A stretch of 64,000 nt of DNA from Microbacterium pumilum. Its GTDB lineage: Bacteria; Actinomycetota; Actinomycetes; Actinomycetales; Microbacteriaceae. The notes beneath the pieces are model-generated. The model ran no database searches, was not told the origin of the DNA, and saw only the letters and a list, made by a program, of their open reading frames with translations. The position numbers and the translations under genes were made by a program. Shown piece after piece: positions 7,268 to 18,582 of this stretch. The stretch lies in contig NZ_BAAAOH010000001.1 in the NCBI RefSeq assembly GCF_039530225.1, forward strand, positions 3,038,001 to 3,102,000. The letters run 5' to 3'. Positions within the stretch are counted from its first letter, which is position 1. Each line of letters opens with the position of its first letter.

Positions 7268-7761
7268 CCGCCGATCGGATCGTGGCGCTCGACCTCACGC
7301 GGATCGAGGCCGCCCACCTCGTCGGGCTCGTCACGCAGTTCGCCGAGCTAATCGAGGAGTCGGCGGTCTCGACCGCCGATCCCGCGATCGGCAGGCTCGT
7401 GCCGGACGCCTATGCCGATGATCCCGAGGCGGCGCGCGAATTCCGCGACCTCACCGAGGACGACCTGCTGGCGCGACGACGGTCGGATGCCGGGCTCGTG
7501 CTGGCCACGTTGCAGGATGCCGCTGTCATCCCCGACGACCCGGACGATCCGCGGCTCATCGAGCAGACCGACATCCGCCTCGACCCCGCAGACGTGCAGG
7601 CGTGGCTGCGCACGCTCGCCGCGATCCGGCTCGTGCTGGCCGATCGGCTCGGGATAGAAGGGCCCGATGACCACGACGAGGACGACCCGCGGTTCGGAAT
7701 CTACGACTGGCTCGGCTACCGGCTCCACGGACTGGTGACCGCGGCCGACGAAGGACAGTGA
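7264..7761 (+). CDS. DUF2017 family protein
   Basis: A 165-residue acidic soluble protein (MTADRIVALDLTRIEAAHL; later LTEDDLLARRRSDAGLVLATL; then a C-terminal domain with AWLRTLAAIRLVLADRLGIE). In Actinobacteria DUF2017 genes nearly always follow clpS; function is unknown but the coupling suggests a role with ClpS or the Clp protease. The ATG at 7264 overlaps the clpS stop by 4 nt. The Asp/Glu-rich patch DDHDEDDPR near residue 140 is notable. Confidence 0.9.
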   Translation: MTADRIVALDLTRIEAAHLVGLVTQFAELIEESAVSTADPAIGRLVPDAYADDPEAAREFRDLTEDDLLARRRSDAGLVLATLQDAAVIPDDPDDPRLIEQTDIRLDPADVQAWLRTLAAIRLVLADRLGIEGPDDHDEDDPRFGIYDWLGYRLHGLVTAADEGQ

Positions 7762-7772
7762 CCGAGCGATCT

Positions 7773-8366
7773 TCAGGGGATCGCGAAGGCGTGCGTGGCG
7801 TGCTGGGCCGGCCTGTCGCTTGCGATGTGACGCTCCTCCTGCTTCGCCCACTGATCCCAATGCGGGCGGAACGCCTCGCCATCTCGGGTCAGCGCGCGCT
7901 GCCTTCGCGAAAGCGCCGGCGACTCGAGCCAGACGCGCACGTCGCCGAGCTTTGCGGTCACCCCATTGAGCAGCCCCGAGCCCTCGACGATGAGCGGCAG
8001 CGACGGATCGACCGCGTGCGCCTCCGCCGGCTCACCGGCATCCCAGTCCCAGCGCTGCCACACGCCCACGAAACCGCGCGCGTGAGGCACGAGGACCTGC
8101 TCGCGAGCCAGCTCGACACCGGCGGCCAGGCCATCCCAGCCCGGGTACAGGGAGTCGAGCGCGACGAGCTGCACGCGCCCGCTCAGCGGCCACCTCGCGA
8201 CCAGCGCACGTGCGAGCGAGGTCTTGCCGGCCCCGCTGCGGCCATCGATGAGCACGACGGGGTTGGATGCCGCGATCGCCGTGATCGCCGGCGCGAGCGT
8301 CGCGGCTGCCGCCTCGAGAGCCGTTGCGACCGGGTCCGAGCTACTTCTTGATGGCGCGGATGACAC
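7773..8366 (-). CDS. P-loop nucleoside/nucleotide kinase-like ATP-binding protein
   Basis: A protein of up to 197 residues with Walker A LIDGRSGAGKTSLARAL near residues 44-58, a Walker B-like VALDSLYPGWDGL, and a late VWLESPALSRRQRALTRDG lid-type segment. This layout is that of uridine kinase/AAA-type small kinases; in actinobacterial genomes it is generally just called ATP-binding protein, and the substrate is unknown. The GTG at 8366 is used here; it overlaps the upstream 106-residue gene by 26 nt, and a later start is possible. It is convergent with the DUF2017 gene, 11 nt apart. Confidence 0.75.
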   Translation of the reverse strand: MSSAPSRSSSDPVATALEAAAATLAPAITAIAASNPVVLIDGRSGAGKTSLARALVARWPLSGRVQLVALDSLYPGWDGLAAGVELAREQVLVPHARGFVGVWQRWDWDAGEPAEAHAVDPSLPLIVEGSGLLNGVTAKLGDVRVWLESPALSRRQRALTRDGEAFRPHWDQWAKQEERHIASDRPAQHATHAFAIP

Positions 8367-8661
8367 GACTGAGCGCTCGTCCCGCGAAGAAGACGAACGG
8401 GATTGCCACAGTGAGCAGCGACACGATGTTCGGCTCGAACCGGAGGTCGTCGCCCTTGCGGAGATAGGCGCCCAACGGGATCGACCAGCCCCCGCCCCCG
8501 CCCCCGCCGTTGCCTGCCTCGTCGGATCCGCCGCCGAAGCCGGACCAGGTGAGCGCTACCGGGATCATGCGGATGCCGTCGACATCCTGCTGTTCGCCAT
8601 AAGCGCTGTGGACGCCGAAGGACGCGGACTGCTGACCGAGTTCGAGTGCGATGTTGGGCAT
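8341..8661 (-). CDS. Glycine-tract membrane-anchored hypothetical protein (106 aa)
   Basis: The protein starts MPNIALELGQQSASFG, has a stretch of seven Gly in the middle, and ends with one hydrophobic segment (VSLLTVAIPFVFFAGRALS) followed by basic residues, so it should be membrane-anchored by its C terminus. The order of strand-rich part, Gly-rich loop and GWSIPLGAYL resembles GerW/YtfJ-like proteins, but the similarity is only in outline. The ATG at 8661 is supported by TAGCGT 6 nt upstream. It overlaps the downstream P-loop gene and is probably co-transcribed with it. Confidence 0.7.
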   Translation of the reverse strand: MPNIALELGQQSASFGVHSAYGEQQDVDGIRMIPVALTWSGFGGGSDEAGNGGGGGGGWSIPLGAYLRKGDDLRFEPNIVSLLTVAIPFVFFAGRALSRVIRAIKK

Positions 8662-8667
8662 GCGTCC

Positions 8668-8673
8668 ACGCTA
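8668..8673 (-). promoter_or_regulatory. -10 hexamer for leaderless 106-aa gene
   Basis: TAGCGT on the minus strand, 6 nt before the ATG at 8661. Confidence 0.5.
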
Positions 8674-8705
8674 GTGGGCGCGTCGCCACGTGCCCAGGGG
8701 TTGAC

Positions 8706-9965
8706 TCAATCGACCACGGGCGGTCGCGGATTCGATGGCAGCGTTCCCCCACTGCGCGGCTTTCCGAGCAGGGTCGCGCGCGTGACCGCACCACCGCCGA
8801 ACCGCGCGGCGGCACCGTCGAGTGCGTCCTCGATGCGGCGCCAGTCCTCATCGTCGTCCCACAGAGTCATGACCGCCGATTCGGAGGGCCGCAGTTTCTC
8901 GGCGCGCACGCCGACCAGTCGCACCGGCAACCGGCGGTCCACCGTGGCGAAGAGGTCGTGCGCGGCATCCCCGATCCGCTGTCCGACGGATGTCGGCTCT
9001 GGCAGCGTCTGCGACCGCGAGATCGTCGTGAAGTCGGCATACCGCACCTTGATCGCGATCGTCGACGCCTCCCAACCGTGCCTGCGCAATCTCGCACCCA
9101 CTTTGTCGGCCAGCCGGCGCAGCTCCGACCGGAGCACTCCGTCGTCTGAGATGTCCTGAAGGAAGGTCTCCTCATGGCCGACGCTCTTGTCGACACGGTG
9201 CGTCTCGACCTGGCGCTGATCGATCCCACGCGCCAGGTGCCAGATGCGATCGCCCATCGCGGGACCGAGCGAACGCTCGAGCACTGCTGACGGAGTGTCG
9301 AGCACATCGGCGACGGTGTGGATGCCGCGACCTTCGAGCGATTCGGCGGCTTTCGGGCCTATACCCCAGAGAGCCCGCACCGATAGCGGACGAAGAAACG
9401 CTTCGGTTCCGGCTTCGGGGACGATGAGGAGCCCGTCCGGCTTGCTGAGCGTCGAGGCGATCTTCGCGACATGCTTCGTCGCCGCGACCCCGATGCTGCA
9501 GGTGAGACCCGTGTCGTCGAGCACGCGCTCCTTCAGCGCGCGCGCGATCACCCCGGGACTCCCCCACAACCTGCGGGCGCCGCGCACGTCGAGGAAGGCC
9601 TCGTCGATCGAAAGCGGCTCGACGTTCGGCGTCACGTCGTGGAAGAGTGCCATGACCTTCGCCGATTCTTCGAGGAACCGGCTGAAGTCGGGCGAGACGA
9701 CGATCGCGGTCGGGCACAGCCGTAGTGCCTGGGCGACGGGCATCGCCGAGCGCACCCCGAAGCGGCGCGCCTCATAGGACGCGCTCGAGACGACACCGCG
9801 TGCTTCGGGTGCACCTACGATGATCGGCTTTCCCTTGAGCGAGGGGTCATCGAGCACAGCGACGGACGCGTAGAACGCGTCCATGTCGACATGCAGGATG
9901 CCGGTCCCGGCGTCGTCGGCCCCCTCGGGCGAGGTGAGTCTGCCCGATCCGTCGCCGCGTCCCAT
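8706..9965 (-). CDS. dinB: DNA polymerase IV
   Basis: A Y-family translesion polymerase of 419 residues. The palm-domain motif HVDMDAFYASV near residue 25 provides the first metal-binding Asp, and SIDEAFLDV near residue 124 the second Asp and Glu. Helix-hairpin-helix thumb elements (LWGIGPKAAESLEGRGIHTVADVL) and the little-finger domain follow. The N terminus carries about 22 extra residues (Gly/Asp-rich) before the conserved core. There is no recognisable clamp-binding peptide at the C terminus (ends NPRPPVVD). No LexA-like box was seen upstream. It stands alone between opposite operons. Confidence 0.95.
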   Translation of the reverse strand: MGRGDGSGRLTSPEGADDAGTGILHVDMDAFYASVAVLDDPSLKGKPIIVGAPEARGVVSSASYEARRFGVRSAMPVAQALRLCPTAIVVSPDFSRFLEESAKVMALFHDVTPNVEPLSIDEAFLDVRGARRLWGSPGVIARALKERVLDDTGLTCSIGVAATKHVAKIASTLSKPDGLLIVPEAGTEAFLRPLSVRALWGIGPKAAESLEGRGIHTVADVLDTPSAVLERSLGPAMGDRIWHLARGIDQRQVETHRVDKSVGHEETFLQDISDDGVLRSELRRLADKVGARLRRHGWEASTIAIKVRYADFTTISRSQTLPEPTSVGQRIGDAAHDLFATVDRRLPVRLVGVRAEKLRPSESAVMTLWDDDEDWRRIEDALDGAAARFGGGAVTRATLLGKPRSGGTLPSNPRPPVVD

Positions 9966-10048
9966 GCGCCTATTCTCCCGTCCGCTGCCGACACCCGTTT
10001 GGCGATTGTGGGCCGCACATCGTCAGGCCGACGGGCACCGCCGACATC

Positions 10049-11590
10049 TCACTCTGGCGTCTGAGCGCTTGCGCGCTCCAGCACGAGCTCGCGCACGCGC
10101 GCGGCATCCGCTTGCCCCCTCATCGCCTTCATGACCGCACCGATGATCGCCCCGGCCGCCTGCACCTTGCCGTCGCGGATCTTCTCGAGCACGTCGGGCT
10201 GCGACGCGAGGGCCTCGTCGATCGCAGCGATGAGCGCACCATCATCCGAGACGACGGCCAGCCCACGGGCATCGACGACCTCCTGCGGGGTCCCCTCCCC
10301 TGCGATCACGGCTTCGAGCACCTGGCGCGCCAGCTTGTCGTTGAGTGCCCCCGAGTCGACGAGCGACTGCAGGGCGGCGACATCCGCCGGAGTGACGAGG
10401 TCCGTCGCCTCGCGATCCGTCGCGTTCGCGATACGGGCGATCTCGCCGGTCCACCACTTGCGGGCCGCCGCGGGTGCGGCTCCGGCGGCTACAGTCGCCT
10501 CGACATCCGCGAGCAGGCCGCCGTTCACGACATCCTGGTACTCCAGATCCGTGAAGCCCCAGTCGGTCTTGAGTCGGCGGCGACGGGCAGCCGGCGGCTC
10601 GGGGAGTGCGGCGCGCAGTTCGTTGATGAGGGCCTCGGACGGCGCGACCGGAAGCAGATCCGGCTCGGGGAAGTAGCGGTAGTCGTCCGCATCGGATTTC
10701 GGCCGCCCTGGCGAGGTCGTGCCGGTGTCTTCGTGCCAATGCCTCGTCTCCTGGATGATCGAGCCGCCGGCCGCAAGGATCGCCGCCTGGCGCTGGATCT
10801 CGTAGCGCACGGCGCGCTCCACCGATCGCATGGAGTTGACGTTCTTGGTCTCCGTGCGGGTGCCGAGTGGTGGGGTGGCCTCGCCCGCCCCAACTCGGGG
10901 CCTGAGCGATACGTTCGCGTCGCAGCGCAGGTTTCCGCGCTCCATGCGGGCCTCTGAGATGCCGAGCCCGATCACGATGTCACGGATCGTCTGCACGTAC
11001 GCCTTCGCGATCTCGGGCGCCCGGTGCTCGGCACCGTAGATCGGCTTCGTGACGATCTCGACGAGCGGCACGCCGGCGCGGTTGTAGTCGACGAGCGAGT
11101 ACTCCGCACCCTGGATGCGGCCGGTCGATCCACCGACATGCGTGAGCTTGCCGGCATCCTCTTCCATGTGCGCGCGCTCGATCGGCACCGTCACGACGGT
11201 GCCGTCAGCGAGCTCGATGTCGACTGAACCCTCGAAGGCGATCGGCTCGTCGTACTGGGATATCTGGTAGTTCTTGCCGAGGTCGGGATAGAAGTAGTTC
11301 TTCCGCGCGAATCGGCTGGAGGGTGCGATCGAGCAGCCGAGAGCGAGGCCGAGACTGATCGAGTACCTGACGGCCTCGGCGTTCACCACGGGCAGCGAGC
11401 CGGGAAGTCCCATGTCCACGGGTGCCACGAGCGAGTTCGCGCCGGCTCCGTGGTTGTCGGAGTGCGCAGGATTCGCCGCGCCGGAGAACATCTTGGTCTT
11501 GGTGTTCAGCTCGACGTGCACCTCGAAGCCGAGCACGGGCTCGAAGAGCTCGAGAGCCTTGTCGAAATCCATCAGAGCGGCAGTCGCCAT
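10049..11590 (-). CDS. gatB: Aspartyl/glutamyl-tRNA(Asn/Gln) amidotransferase subunit B
   Basis: GatB binds the misacylated Glu-tRNA(Gln)/Asp-tRNA(Asn), phosphorylates the side chain and accepts ammonia from GatA. The 513-residue protein starts [19 protein letters not shown]; conserved parts include [32 protein letters not shown] and [13 protein letters not shown], then the tail domain (YqeY-like) from about residue 390. The ATG at 11590 overlaps the gatA stop (TGATG), so a longer upstream reading frame is rejected. Last gene of the gatC-gatA-gatB operon. Confidence 0.97.
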   Translation of the reverse strand: MATAALMDFDKALELFEPVLGFEVHVELNTKTKMFSGAANPAHSDNHGAGANSLVAPVDMGLPGSLPVVNAEAVRYSISLGLALGCSIAPSSRFARKNYFYPDLGKNYQISQYDEPIAFEGSVDIELADGTVVTVPIERAHMEEDAGKLTHVGGSTGRIQGAEYSLVDYNRAGVPLVEIVTKPIYGAEHRAPEIAKAYVQTIRDIVIGLGISEARMERGNLRCDANVSLRPRVGAGEATPPLGTRTETKNVNSMRSVERAVRYEIQRQAAILAAGGSIIQETRHWHEDTGTTSPGRPKSDADDYRYFPEPDLLPVAPSEALINELRAALPEPPAARRRRLKTDWGFTDLEYQDVVNGGLLADVEATVAAGAAPAAARKWWTGEIARIANATDREATDLVTPADVAALQSLVDSGALNDKLARQVLEAVIAGEGTPQEVVDARGLAVVSDDGALIAAIDEALASQPDVLEKIRDGKVQAAGAIIGAVMKAMRGQADAARVRELVLERASAQTPE

Positions 11591-13158
11591 CAGAGTCGCC
11601 CTCCCATCGGACCCTGTGCTTCGATCGGTTGCTGAGCCTGTCGAAGCACAGCAACCGCGCGAAGAGCGGGGGCGCGGTCCAGCAGCGGGCCGCCCCACGA
11701 GTCGACGAGTACGGCTTCGAGTGCGGCGCCGACCCGGTACAGGCGGGCGTCCTCGCGAGCGGGCGCGAGGAACTGGATGCCGACCGGCAGCCCATCCTCG
11801 CTGGCGATCCCAGAGGGAATCGAGATTCCCGGCACACCGGCGAGGTTCGCCGGGATCGTCGTGACGTCGTTGAGGTACATCTGCATCGGGTCATCGACCT
11901 TCTCGCCGATCCGGAAAGCGGTCGTCGGCGCCGACGGCGTGGCGATCACGTCGACGGCGGCGAACGCCTCGTCGAAGTCACGCTGAATGAGCGTGCGCAC
12001 CTTCTGGGCCGACCCGTAGTAGGCGTCGTAATAGCCCGCCGAAAGGGCGTACGTGCCGAGGATGATGCGGCGCTTCACCTCGTCGCCGAAGCCCGCGTCC
12101 CGGGTTGCGGCCATCACGTCCTCGACCGTGCCTCCGGGCACGTCGACGCGGAGCCCGAAACGCACCGAGTCGAACTTCGCCAGATTGCTGGAGGCCTCGG
12201 CGGGCAGGATCAGGTAGTACGCCGCGACGCCGTACTCGAAGTGCGGCGCGCTGACCTCGACGATCTCCGCCCCGTGCGCCTCCATGGCGCTGAGCGCGCC
12301 CCGGAACGACTCCGACACACCGGTCTGGAATCCGGCATCCGGCAGCTCTTTGATGACGCCGACCTTGAGTCCCTTGAGCACATCGCCTCGGGCTCCGTCG
12401 CGGGCCGCGGCGGCGAAGGAGGGCCACGAGTCCTGCAGCGAGGTGGAGTCGTTCGGGTCATGGCCGCCGATCACGTCGTGCAGCAGTCCGGCATCGAGCA
12501 CCGTGCGGGTGACGGGGCCGACCTGGTCGAGGCTCGAGGCGAGCGCGATCGCGCCGTACCGGCTGACCCCGCCGTACGTGGGCTTGAGTCCGACGGTGCC
12601 GGTCACGTGGGCCGGCTGCCGGATCGATCCGCCCGTGTCGGACCCGAGCGCCAACGGCGCCTCGAACGCGGCGACAGCGGCCGCCGACCCCCCACCGGAC
12701 CCACCCGGAATTCGCTCGAGGTCCCAGGGGTTGCGGGTCGGCCCATAGGCGGAGTGCTCGGTGGACGAACCCATCGCGAACTCGTCCATGTTGGTCTTGC
12801 CGAGGGGCACCAGACCCGCTGCGCGAGACCTGGCCACAACCGTCGCGTCGAACGGCGACATGTACCCCTCGAGGATCTTCGATCCGCTCGTCGAGGGCAT
12901 GTCGGTGGTCACGAGCACGTCCTTGATCGCCAGCGGAACCCCCGCGATCGGTCCGAGCTGCTCGCCCACGGCACGGCGCCGGTCGATGTCGGCGGCGACC
13001 TCGAGCGCGTGGTCGCTGACGTGGAGGAACGCATGGATGTCCGAGTCCACGGCCGCGATGCGGTCGAGATGCGCCTGCGTGGCCTCGACGCTCGAGATCT
13101 CGCGTGAGGCGAGCTTCTCGGCCAGAGCGGCGGCTGTCAGTCTCGTGAGGTCGCTCAT
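11590..13158 (-). CDS. gatA: Aspartyl/glutamyl-tRNA(Asn/Gln) amidotransferase subunit A
   Basis: GatA is the amidase-signature glutaminase that makes ammonia for GatB. In 522 residues it shows the catalytic Lys in [10 protein letters not shown] near residue 77 and the Ser-cis-Ser/Ser region [13 protein letters not shown] near residues 170-180 ([13 protein letters not shown] just before). The last ~18 residues (after RAPALRAVA) are encoded by a small structured repeat (11614-11651), so the C-terminal tail looks acquired. Start overlaps gatC (ATGA), stop overlaps gatB. Confidence 0.97.
   Translation of the reverse strand: MSDLTRLTAAALAEKLASREISSVEATQAHLDRIAAVDSDIHAFLHVSDHALEVAADIDRRRAVGEQLGPIAGVPLAIKDVLVTTDMPSTSGSKILEGYMSPFDATVVARSRAAGLVPLGKTNMDEFAMGSSTEHSAYGPTRNPWDLERIPGGSGGGSAAAVAAFEAPLALGSDTGGSIRQPAHVTGTVGLKPTYGGVSRYGAIALASSLDQVGPVTRTVLDAGLLHDVIGGHDPNDSTSLQDSWPSFAAAARDGARGDVLKGLKVGVIKELPDAGFQTGVSESFRGALSAMEAHGAEIVEVSAPHFEYGVAAYYLILPAEASSNLAKFDSVRFGLRVDVPGGTVEDVMAATRDAGFGDEVKRRIILGTYALSAGYYDAYYGSAQKVRTLIQRDFDEAFAAVDVIATPSAPTTAFRIGEKVDDPMQMYLNDVTTIPANLAGVPGISIPSGIASEDGLPVGIQFLAPAREDARLYRVGAALEAVLVDSWGGPLLDRAPALRAVAVLRQAQQPIEAQGPMGGRL
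11614..11651. repeat. Structured repeat copy inside the 3' end of gatA
   Basis: An 11-bp perfect inverted repeat (11614-11624 with 11641-11651, CTGTGCTTCGA and complement) encloses a core that, on the minus strand, reads TGCTTCGACAGGCTCAGCA. This matches the two copies at 38302 and 38348 (CCCTTCGACAAGCTCAGGG). The outer bases differ between copies but keep complementarity (TGCT/AGCA versus CCCT/AGGG). Confidence 0.7.
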
Positions 13159-13454
13159 TGCTCTTCTCCGAGGATCGCCGTCACGCGGAATCGGCCGTCC
13201 GCGGCATCCGGAGCGTTCTGCAGCACCTGCGCCACGGTGAGCATGTCGCCGACGCCGTCGGGGCGGAAGACATTCTCCAGAGGGATCGGGTGGCTGGTCG
13301 CCGGCACATCCGGAGTGGCCACCTGCGACACCTTCGCGATGTTGTCGACGATCACGTCGAGCTGCCCGGTGAGGCGCTCGACCTCCTCGTCGCTGAGCTG
13401 GATCCGGGCGAGCACACCGAGGTGGCGCACGAGATCAGGGGTGATTTCAGACAC
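13155..13454 (-). CDS. gatC: Aspartyl/glutamyl-tRNA(Asn/Gln) amidotransferase subunit C
   Basis: A 99-residue small subunit that clamps GatA to GatB. Family features: [20 protein letters not shown] at the N terminus, [22 protein letters not shown] in the middle and [11 protein letters not shown] at the end. The GTG at 13454 follows a TAGACT hexamer by exactly 6 nt, so the gatCAB messenger is probably leaderless. It is divergent from the acyl-CoA ligase gene, whose promoter lies within the same 77-nt gap. Confidence 0.95.
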   Translation of the reverse strand: MSEITPDLVRHLGVLARIQLSDEEVERLTGQLDVIVDNIAKVSQVATPDVPATSHPIPLENVFRPDGVGDMLTVAQVLQNAPDAADGRFRVTAILGEEQ

Positions 13455-13460
13455 CGGTCA

Positions 13461-13466
13461 AGTCTA
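13461..13466 (-). promoter_or_regulatory. -10 hexamer for leaderless gatCAB
   Basis: TAGACT on the minus strand, 6 nt before the GTG at 13454. The same hexamer and spacing precede the lipoprotein gene at 2117. Confidence 0.6.
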
Positions 13467-13519
13467 CGGGGGCGCGCTCTCGAGGCCGTGCCCGCCTGCA
13501 GCGGCGGGAACCCGCGGCG

Positions 13520-13525
13520 TAGGCT
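13520..13525 (+). promoter_or_regulatory. -10 hexamer for leaderless acyl-CoA ligase gene
   Basis: TAGGCT, 6 nt before GTG 13532. It argues against the GTG at 13526, which would lie upstream of the transcription start. Confidence 0.55.
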
Positions 13526-13531
13526 GTGCGC

Positions 13532-15232
13532 GTGACGACGTACGATCCTCCGCGCCCCTGGACAAGCAGTTACGCCGAGGGGGTGCCGGAGGACCTCGAT
13601 CCCGTCACTGGCTCGCTCGTCGACATCGTCGCGGCATCGGCACGCGACTTCCCCGACGCACCCGCGCTGGAGTTCTTCGGCCGCACGACGTCGTATCGCG
13701 AGCTCGATGAGCAGATCCAGCGGGCCGCGGCGGGACTCCGCGACCTCGGTGTCGGGCCAGGCGACCCCGTCGGGATAGTCCTGCCGAACTGCCCGCAGCA
13801 CATCGTCGCGTTCTACGCGATCCTGCGTCTCGGTGCCGTCGTCGTCGAGCACAACCCCCTGTACACGCCGCGCGAGCTCCGCAAGCAGTTCGAAGACCAC
13901 GGCGCGAAGCACGCCATCGTGTGGACCAAGGTCGTGAAGTCGGTCCAGGAGTTCCCTGCCGACCTGGCCCTGGCGGCCGTGGTCTCGGTGGATGTCATCA
14001 AGGCGATGCCCTTCGGCACGCGCCTCGCGCTGCGGCTGCCGATCGCCAAGGCCCGCGAATCCCGAGCCGCACTGTACGAGCGGGTCACCGACACGGTGCC
14101 CTGGGAGGATGTCGTCGGCTCGGCACCGCTGCCTGCATCCCATCCGACGCCCGGCACCGATGACCTCGCGCTCATCCAGTACACGAGCGGCACAACGGGC
14201 ACACCGAAGGGTGCGTCGCTGACGCACCGCAACCTGCTGTCGAACGCAGCGCAAGCGCGCGCGTGGGTCCCTTCTATCGTGCGCGGCGACGGCTGCGTCG
14301 TCTATGCCGTGCTGCCGATGTTCCATGCTTACGGCCTGACGCTCTGCCTGACGTTCGCCATGTCGATGGGCGCACGGCTCGTGCTGTTCCCGCGATTCGA
14401 TCCCGACATGGTGCTGACCGTGACGAAGAAGCACCCGGCCACGTTCCTTCCGCTCGTCCCGCCGATCGCCGATCGACTGCTCAAGGCATCTCGGGAGAGG
14501 GGCGTGTCGCTGGAGGGCACGAAGGTCGCGATCTCGGGCGCCATGGCACTGCCTCACGAACTCGTCGTGCCTTTCGAGGCGGCGTCTGGCGGTTACCTCG
14601 TCGAGGGCTACGGGCTGAGCGAATGCTCTCCGGTCCTCATGGCGAACCCCGTGGCCCACAATCGCGTGCCCGGTACCGTCGGCCTGCCGCTGCCCGGCAC
14701 CGAATGCCGCGTCGTCGATCCGGACGATCCGACGAGTGACGTGCCCGCCGGCGAGCGGGGCGAGCTCATCGTGCGCGGCCCGCAGGTGTTCCAGGGCTAC
14801 TACGGCAAGCCCGAGGAGACGGAGGCCGTCATGGTCGACGGCTGGTTCCGCACCGGTGACATCGTGACGGTCGACGACGCCGGATTCATCCGGATCGTCG
14901 ACCGCATCAAAGAGCTGATCATCACGGGCGGATTCAACGTCGCCCCGACGGAGGTCGAGAACGTGCTTCGCCAGCACCCACTGGTCGAGGATGCCGCGGT
15001 CGTCGGCCTGCCGAGCGAACACTCGGGCGAGGAGGTCGTCGCCGCGATCGTGGTCGCGGGCGGCCAGGAGGTCGATGTCGAAGCGATCCGCGAGTTCGCC
15101 CGCGGGGTTCTCACGCCCTACAAGGTTCCGCGCCGCATCTTCGTCGTCGACGAGCTGCCCAAGTCGATCATCGGCAAGGTGCTGCGTCGCCAGGTGCGCG
15201 AGCGGATCCTCACCCTGACTTCTGGGGGCTGA
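13532..15232 (+). CDS. Long-chain-fatty-acid--CoA ligase (FadD-like)
   Basis: A 566-residue ANL-superfamily enzyme that should activate fatty acids through an acyl-adenylate to acyl-CoA. The ATP-binding P-loop QYTSGTTGTPKGASL lies near residue 215, VEGYGLSECSPV near 360, GWFRTGDI near 437, and IIGKVLRRQVRE near the C terminus, with the catalytic Lys around residue 549. The preference for long-chain acids is inferred from overall similarity to FadD (MTTYDPPRPW-type N terminus). It stands alone and ends convergent with, and overlapping, the LuxR remnant by 23 nt. Confidence 0.9.
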   Translation: MTTYDPPRPWTSSYAEGVPEDLDPVTGSLVDIVAASARDFPDAPALEFFGRTTSYRELDEQIQRAAAGLRDLGVGPGDPVGIVLPNCPQHIVAFYAILRLGAVVVEHNPLYTPRELRKQFEDHGAKHAIVWTKVVKSVQEFPADLALAAVVSVDVIKAMPFGTRLALRLPIAKARESRAALYERVTDTVPWEDVVGSAPLPASHPTPGTDDLALIQYTSGTTGTPKGASLTHRNLLSNAAQARAWVPSIVRGDGCVVYAVLPMFHAYGLTLCLTFAMSMGARLVLFPRFDPDMVLTVTKKHPATFLPLVPPIADRLLKASRERGVSLEGTKVAISGAMALPHELVVPFEAASGGYLVEGYGLSECSPVLMANPVAHNRVPGTVGLPLPGTECRVVDPDDPTSDVPAGERGELIVRGPQVFQGYYGKPEETEAVMVDGWFRTGDIVTVDDAGFIRIVDRIKELIITGGFNVAPTEVENVLRQHPLVEDAAVVGLPSEHSGEEVVAAIVVAGGQEVDVEAIREFARGVLTPYKVPRRIFVVDELPKSIIGKVLRRQVRERILTLTSGG

Positions 15233-15550
15233 CGCCGCTCGCAAGACGCGCGAGATCGACACGATTCGCCGCGCCTGCCTTGCGGAGGATGTTGGAGATG
15301 TGGGAGCTCACCGTCTTCTCGCTGACGAATAGCTCATCAGCGATCTCACGATACGAGCGCCCCGCAGTCACGAGCGTCACGATCTCCGACTCGCGGGGAG
15401 TCAGGCCGACGATCGACGAAGAGGCGGAGGCGGGTGCCTCGTCGAACTCGGCGCCGCCGAGCACCGGGATGCGGGCGAAGCGGGCCGCTCCACGACAGGC
15501 ATACGCCTCCTCCCAAGGCCACCCGATCGCGTTGCATGCTCGATGGCCGC
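15210..15550 (-). pseudogene. Remnant of a LuxR-family regulator (C-terminal HTH only)
   Basis: The last ~84 codons encode a complete LuxR-type helix-turn-helix: LTPRESEIVTLVTAGRSY followed by REIADELFVSEKTVSSH. Upstream in the same frame there is still family-like sequence (GWPWEEAYACRGAARFARIPVL), which in intact large ATPase-type LuxR proteins belongs to the helical repeat domain just before the HTH. An in-frame stop at 15591-15593 then ends the frame and nothing of the ATPase domain remains. A GTG at 15464 could give an 84-residue free HTH. I read it as a decaying gene, but an expressed HTH protein cannot be excluded. Confidence 0.65.
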
Positions 15551-15719
15551 ACTGCTCATCGCATCCGTCGTCGGTGGAGTGATCGCGGCTTCAGCGACAA
15601 CCGTCTTCACCGTCGCAGGTGCTGGGTCGACGGATTACGACGATCAGTGCACCCAGCTCGAGTTCTGCGATGCACCGACCGACGTGGTCGCGACGGGTGG
15701 CCGCCTCATCGTGCGCTGA
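15543..15719 (+). CDS. Possible small membrane protein (58 aa)
   Basis: An open frame MAALLIASVVGGVIAASA... with one hydrophobic segment at residues 1-27, then a short acidic part containing two Cys (DQCTQLEFC) and the end GGRLIVR. The shape is that of the tiny single-pass DUF2613-like proteins of Actinobacteria, but the match is weak. There is no Shine-Dalgarno sequence or TANNNT-N6 promoter, and it overlaps the LuxR remnant on the other strand. The rest of the gap to 15903 contains nothing I recognise. Confidence 0.3.
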   Translation: MAALLIASVVGGVIAASATTVFTVAGAGSTDYDDQCTQLEFCDAPTDVVATGGRLIVR

Positions 15720-15903
15720 GGTCCCCGTGAAGGGACCAGACGTCAGAGACCCTGGTGGCGGGACGGGGCTGTCGTCAAGCGGGACCAGGCAGCGCAGCGA
15801 TCACGCCCTGGATTTTCCGGCATGGTGCCTCCTTCGTGACGGTAGGCAGCACATGAGAACACAGATACGACACTCGCCGATCGGACGCGGCATGCGAGCG
15901 GGT

Positions 15904-16212
15904 TCAACCGACCAGACCCTCCCGCGCCACGGCGATGGCGTACGGGTGCAGTGATGCCTCGAAGACACCGGCGGCGACGGCAGGATCGCTCATCATGACC
16001 GCACGCGCCGCATCCTCGTCCTCGGCTTCGAAGATGGTGATGCCGAACGTCCCGACTTGCTCCTGAGTGCGACCCGCCAGGATCAGGATGCCGCGATCCC
16101 GCAACTCCACGAGGTATGAGAAGTGCGCACCGACGATCTCGTCTTCGCGTTCGGTCGGATCAGCGACCATGGCCGGCCGGACGGGCACGATCCGGTAGAG
16201 CCACTGGGCCAT
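15904..16212 (-). CDS. YciI-family protein
   Basis: A 102-residue protein of the YciI-like dimeric alpha-beta barrel family (MAQWLYRIVPVRPAMV; EIVGAHFSYLVELRDRGILILAGRT; DPAVAAGVFEASLHPYAIA). The conserved His in GAHFSYL and the Asp in SDPAVAAG mark the putative active site; the family's reactions are mostly unknown. The ATG at 16212 lies 7 nt after the ligA stop, so it is probably co-transcribed with ligA; a longer frame into ligA is rejected. Confidence 0.88.
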   Translation of the reverse strand: MAQWLYRIVPVRPAMVADPTEREDEIVGAHFSYLVELRDRGILILAGRTQEQVGTFGITIFEAEDEDAARAVMMSDPAVAAGVFEASLHPYAIAVAREGLVG

Positions 16213-16219
16213 GTCGCGC

Positions 16220-18556
<2,337 letters not shown>

Positions 18557-18582
18557 GGAGCCGGTGCCGACACGCGCGCAGG

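Noticed and set aside
13352..15262. 636-codon open frame antisense to the acyl-CoA ligase gene
   Set aside because: Composition (HDRGDDLLARV-like, Arg/His/Asp-rich) is typical of antisense shadows in GC-rich DNA; the sense frame encodes a complete ANL enzyme.
15720..15903. Possible gene between the 58-aa frame and the YciI-like gene
   Set aside because: Only short frames without start signals or family features; I see nothing coding or structured there.
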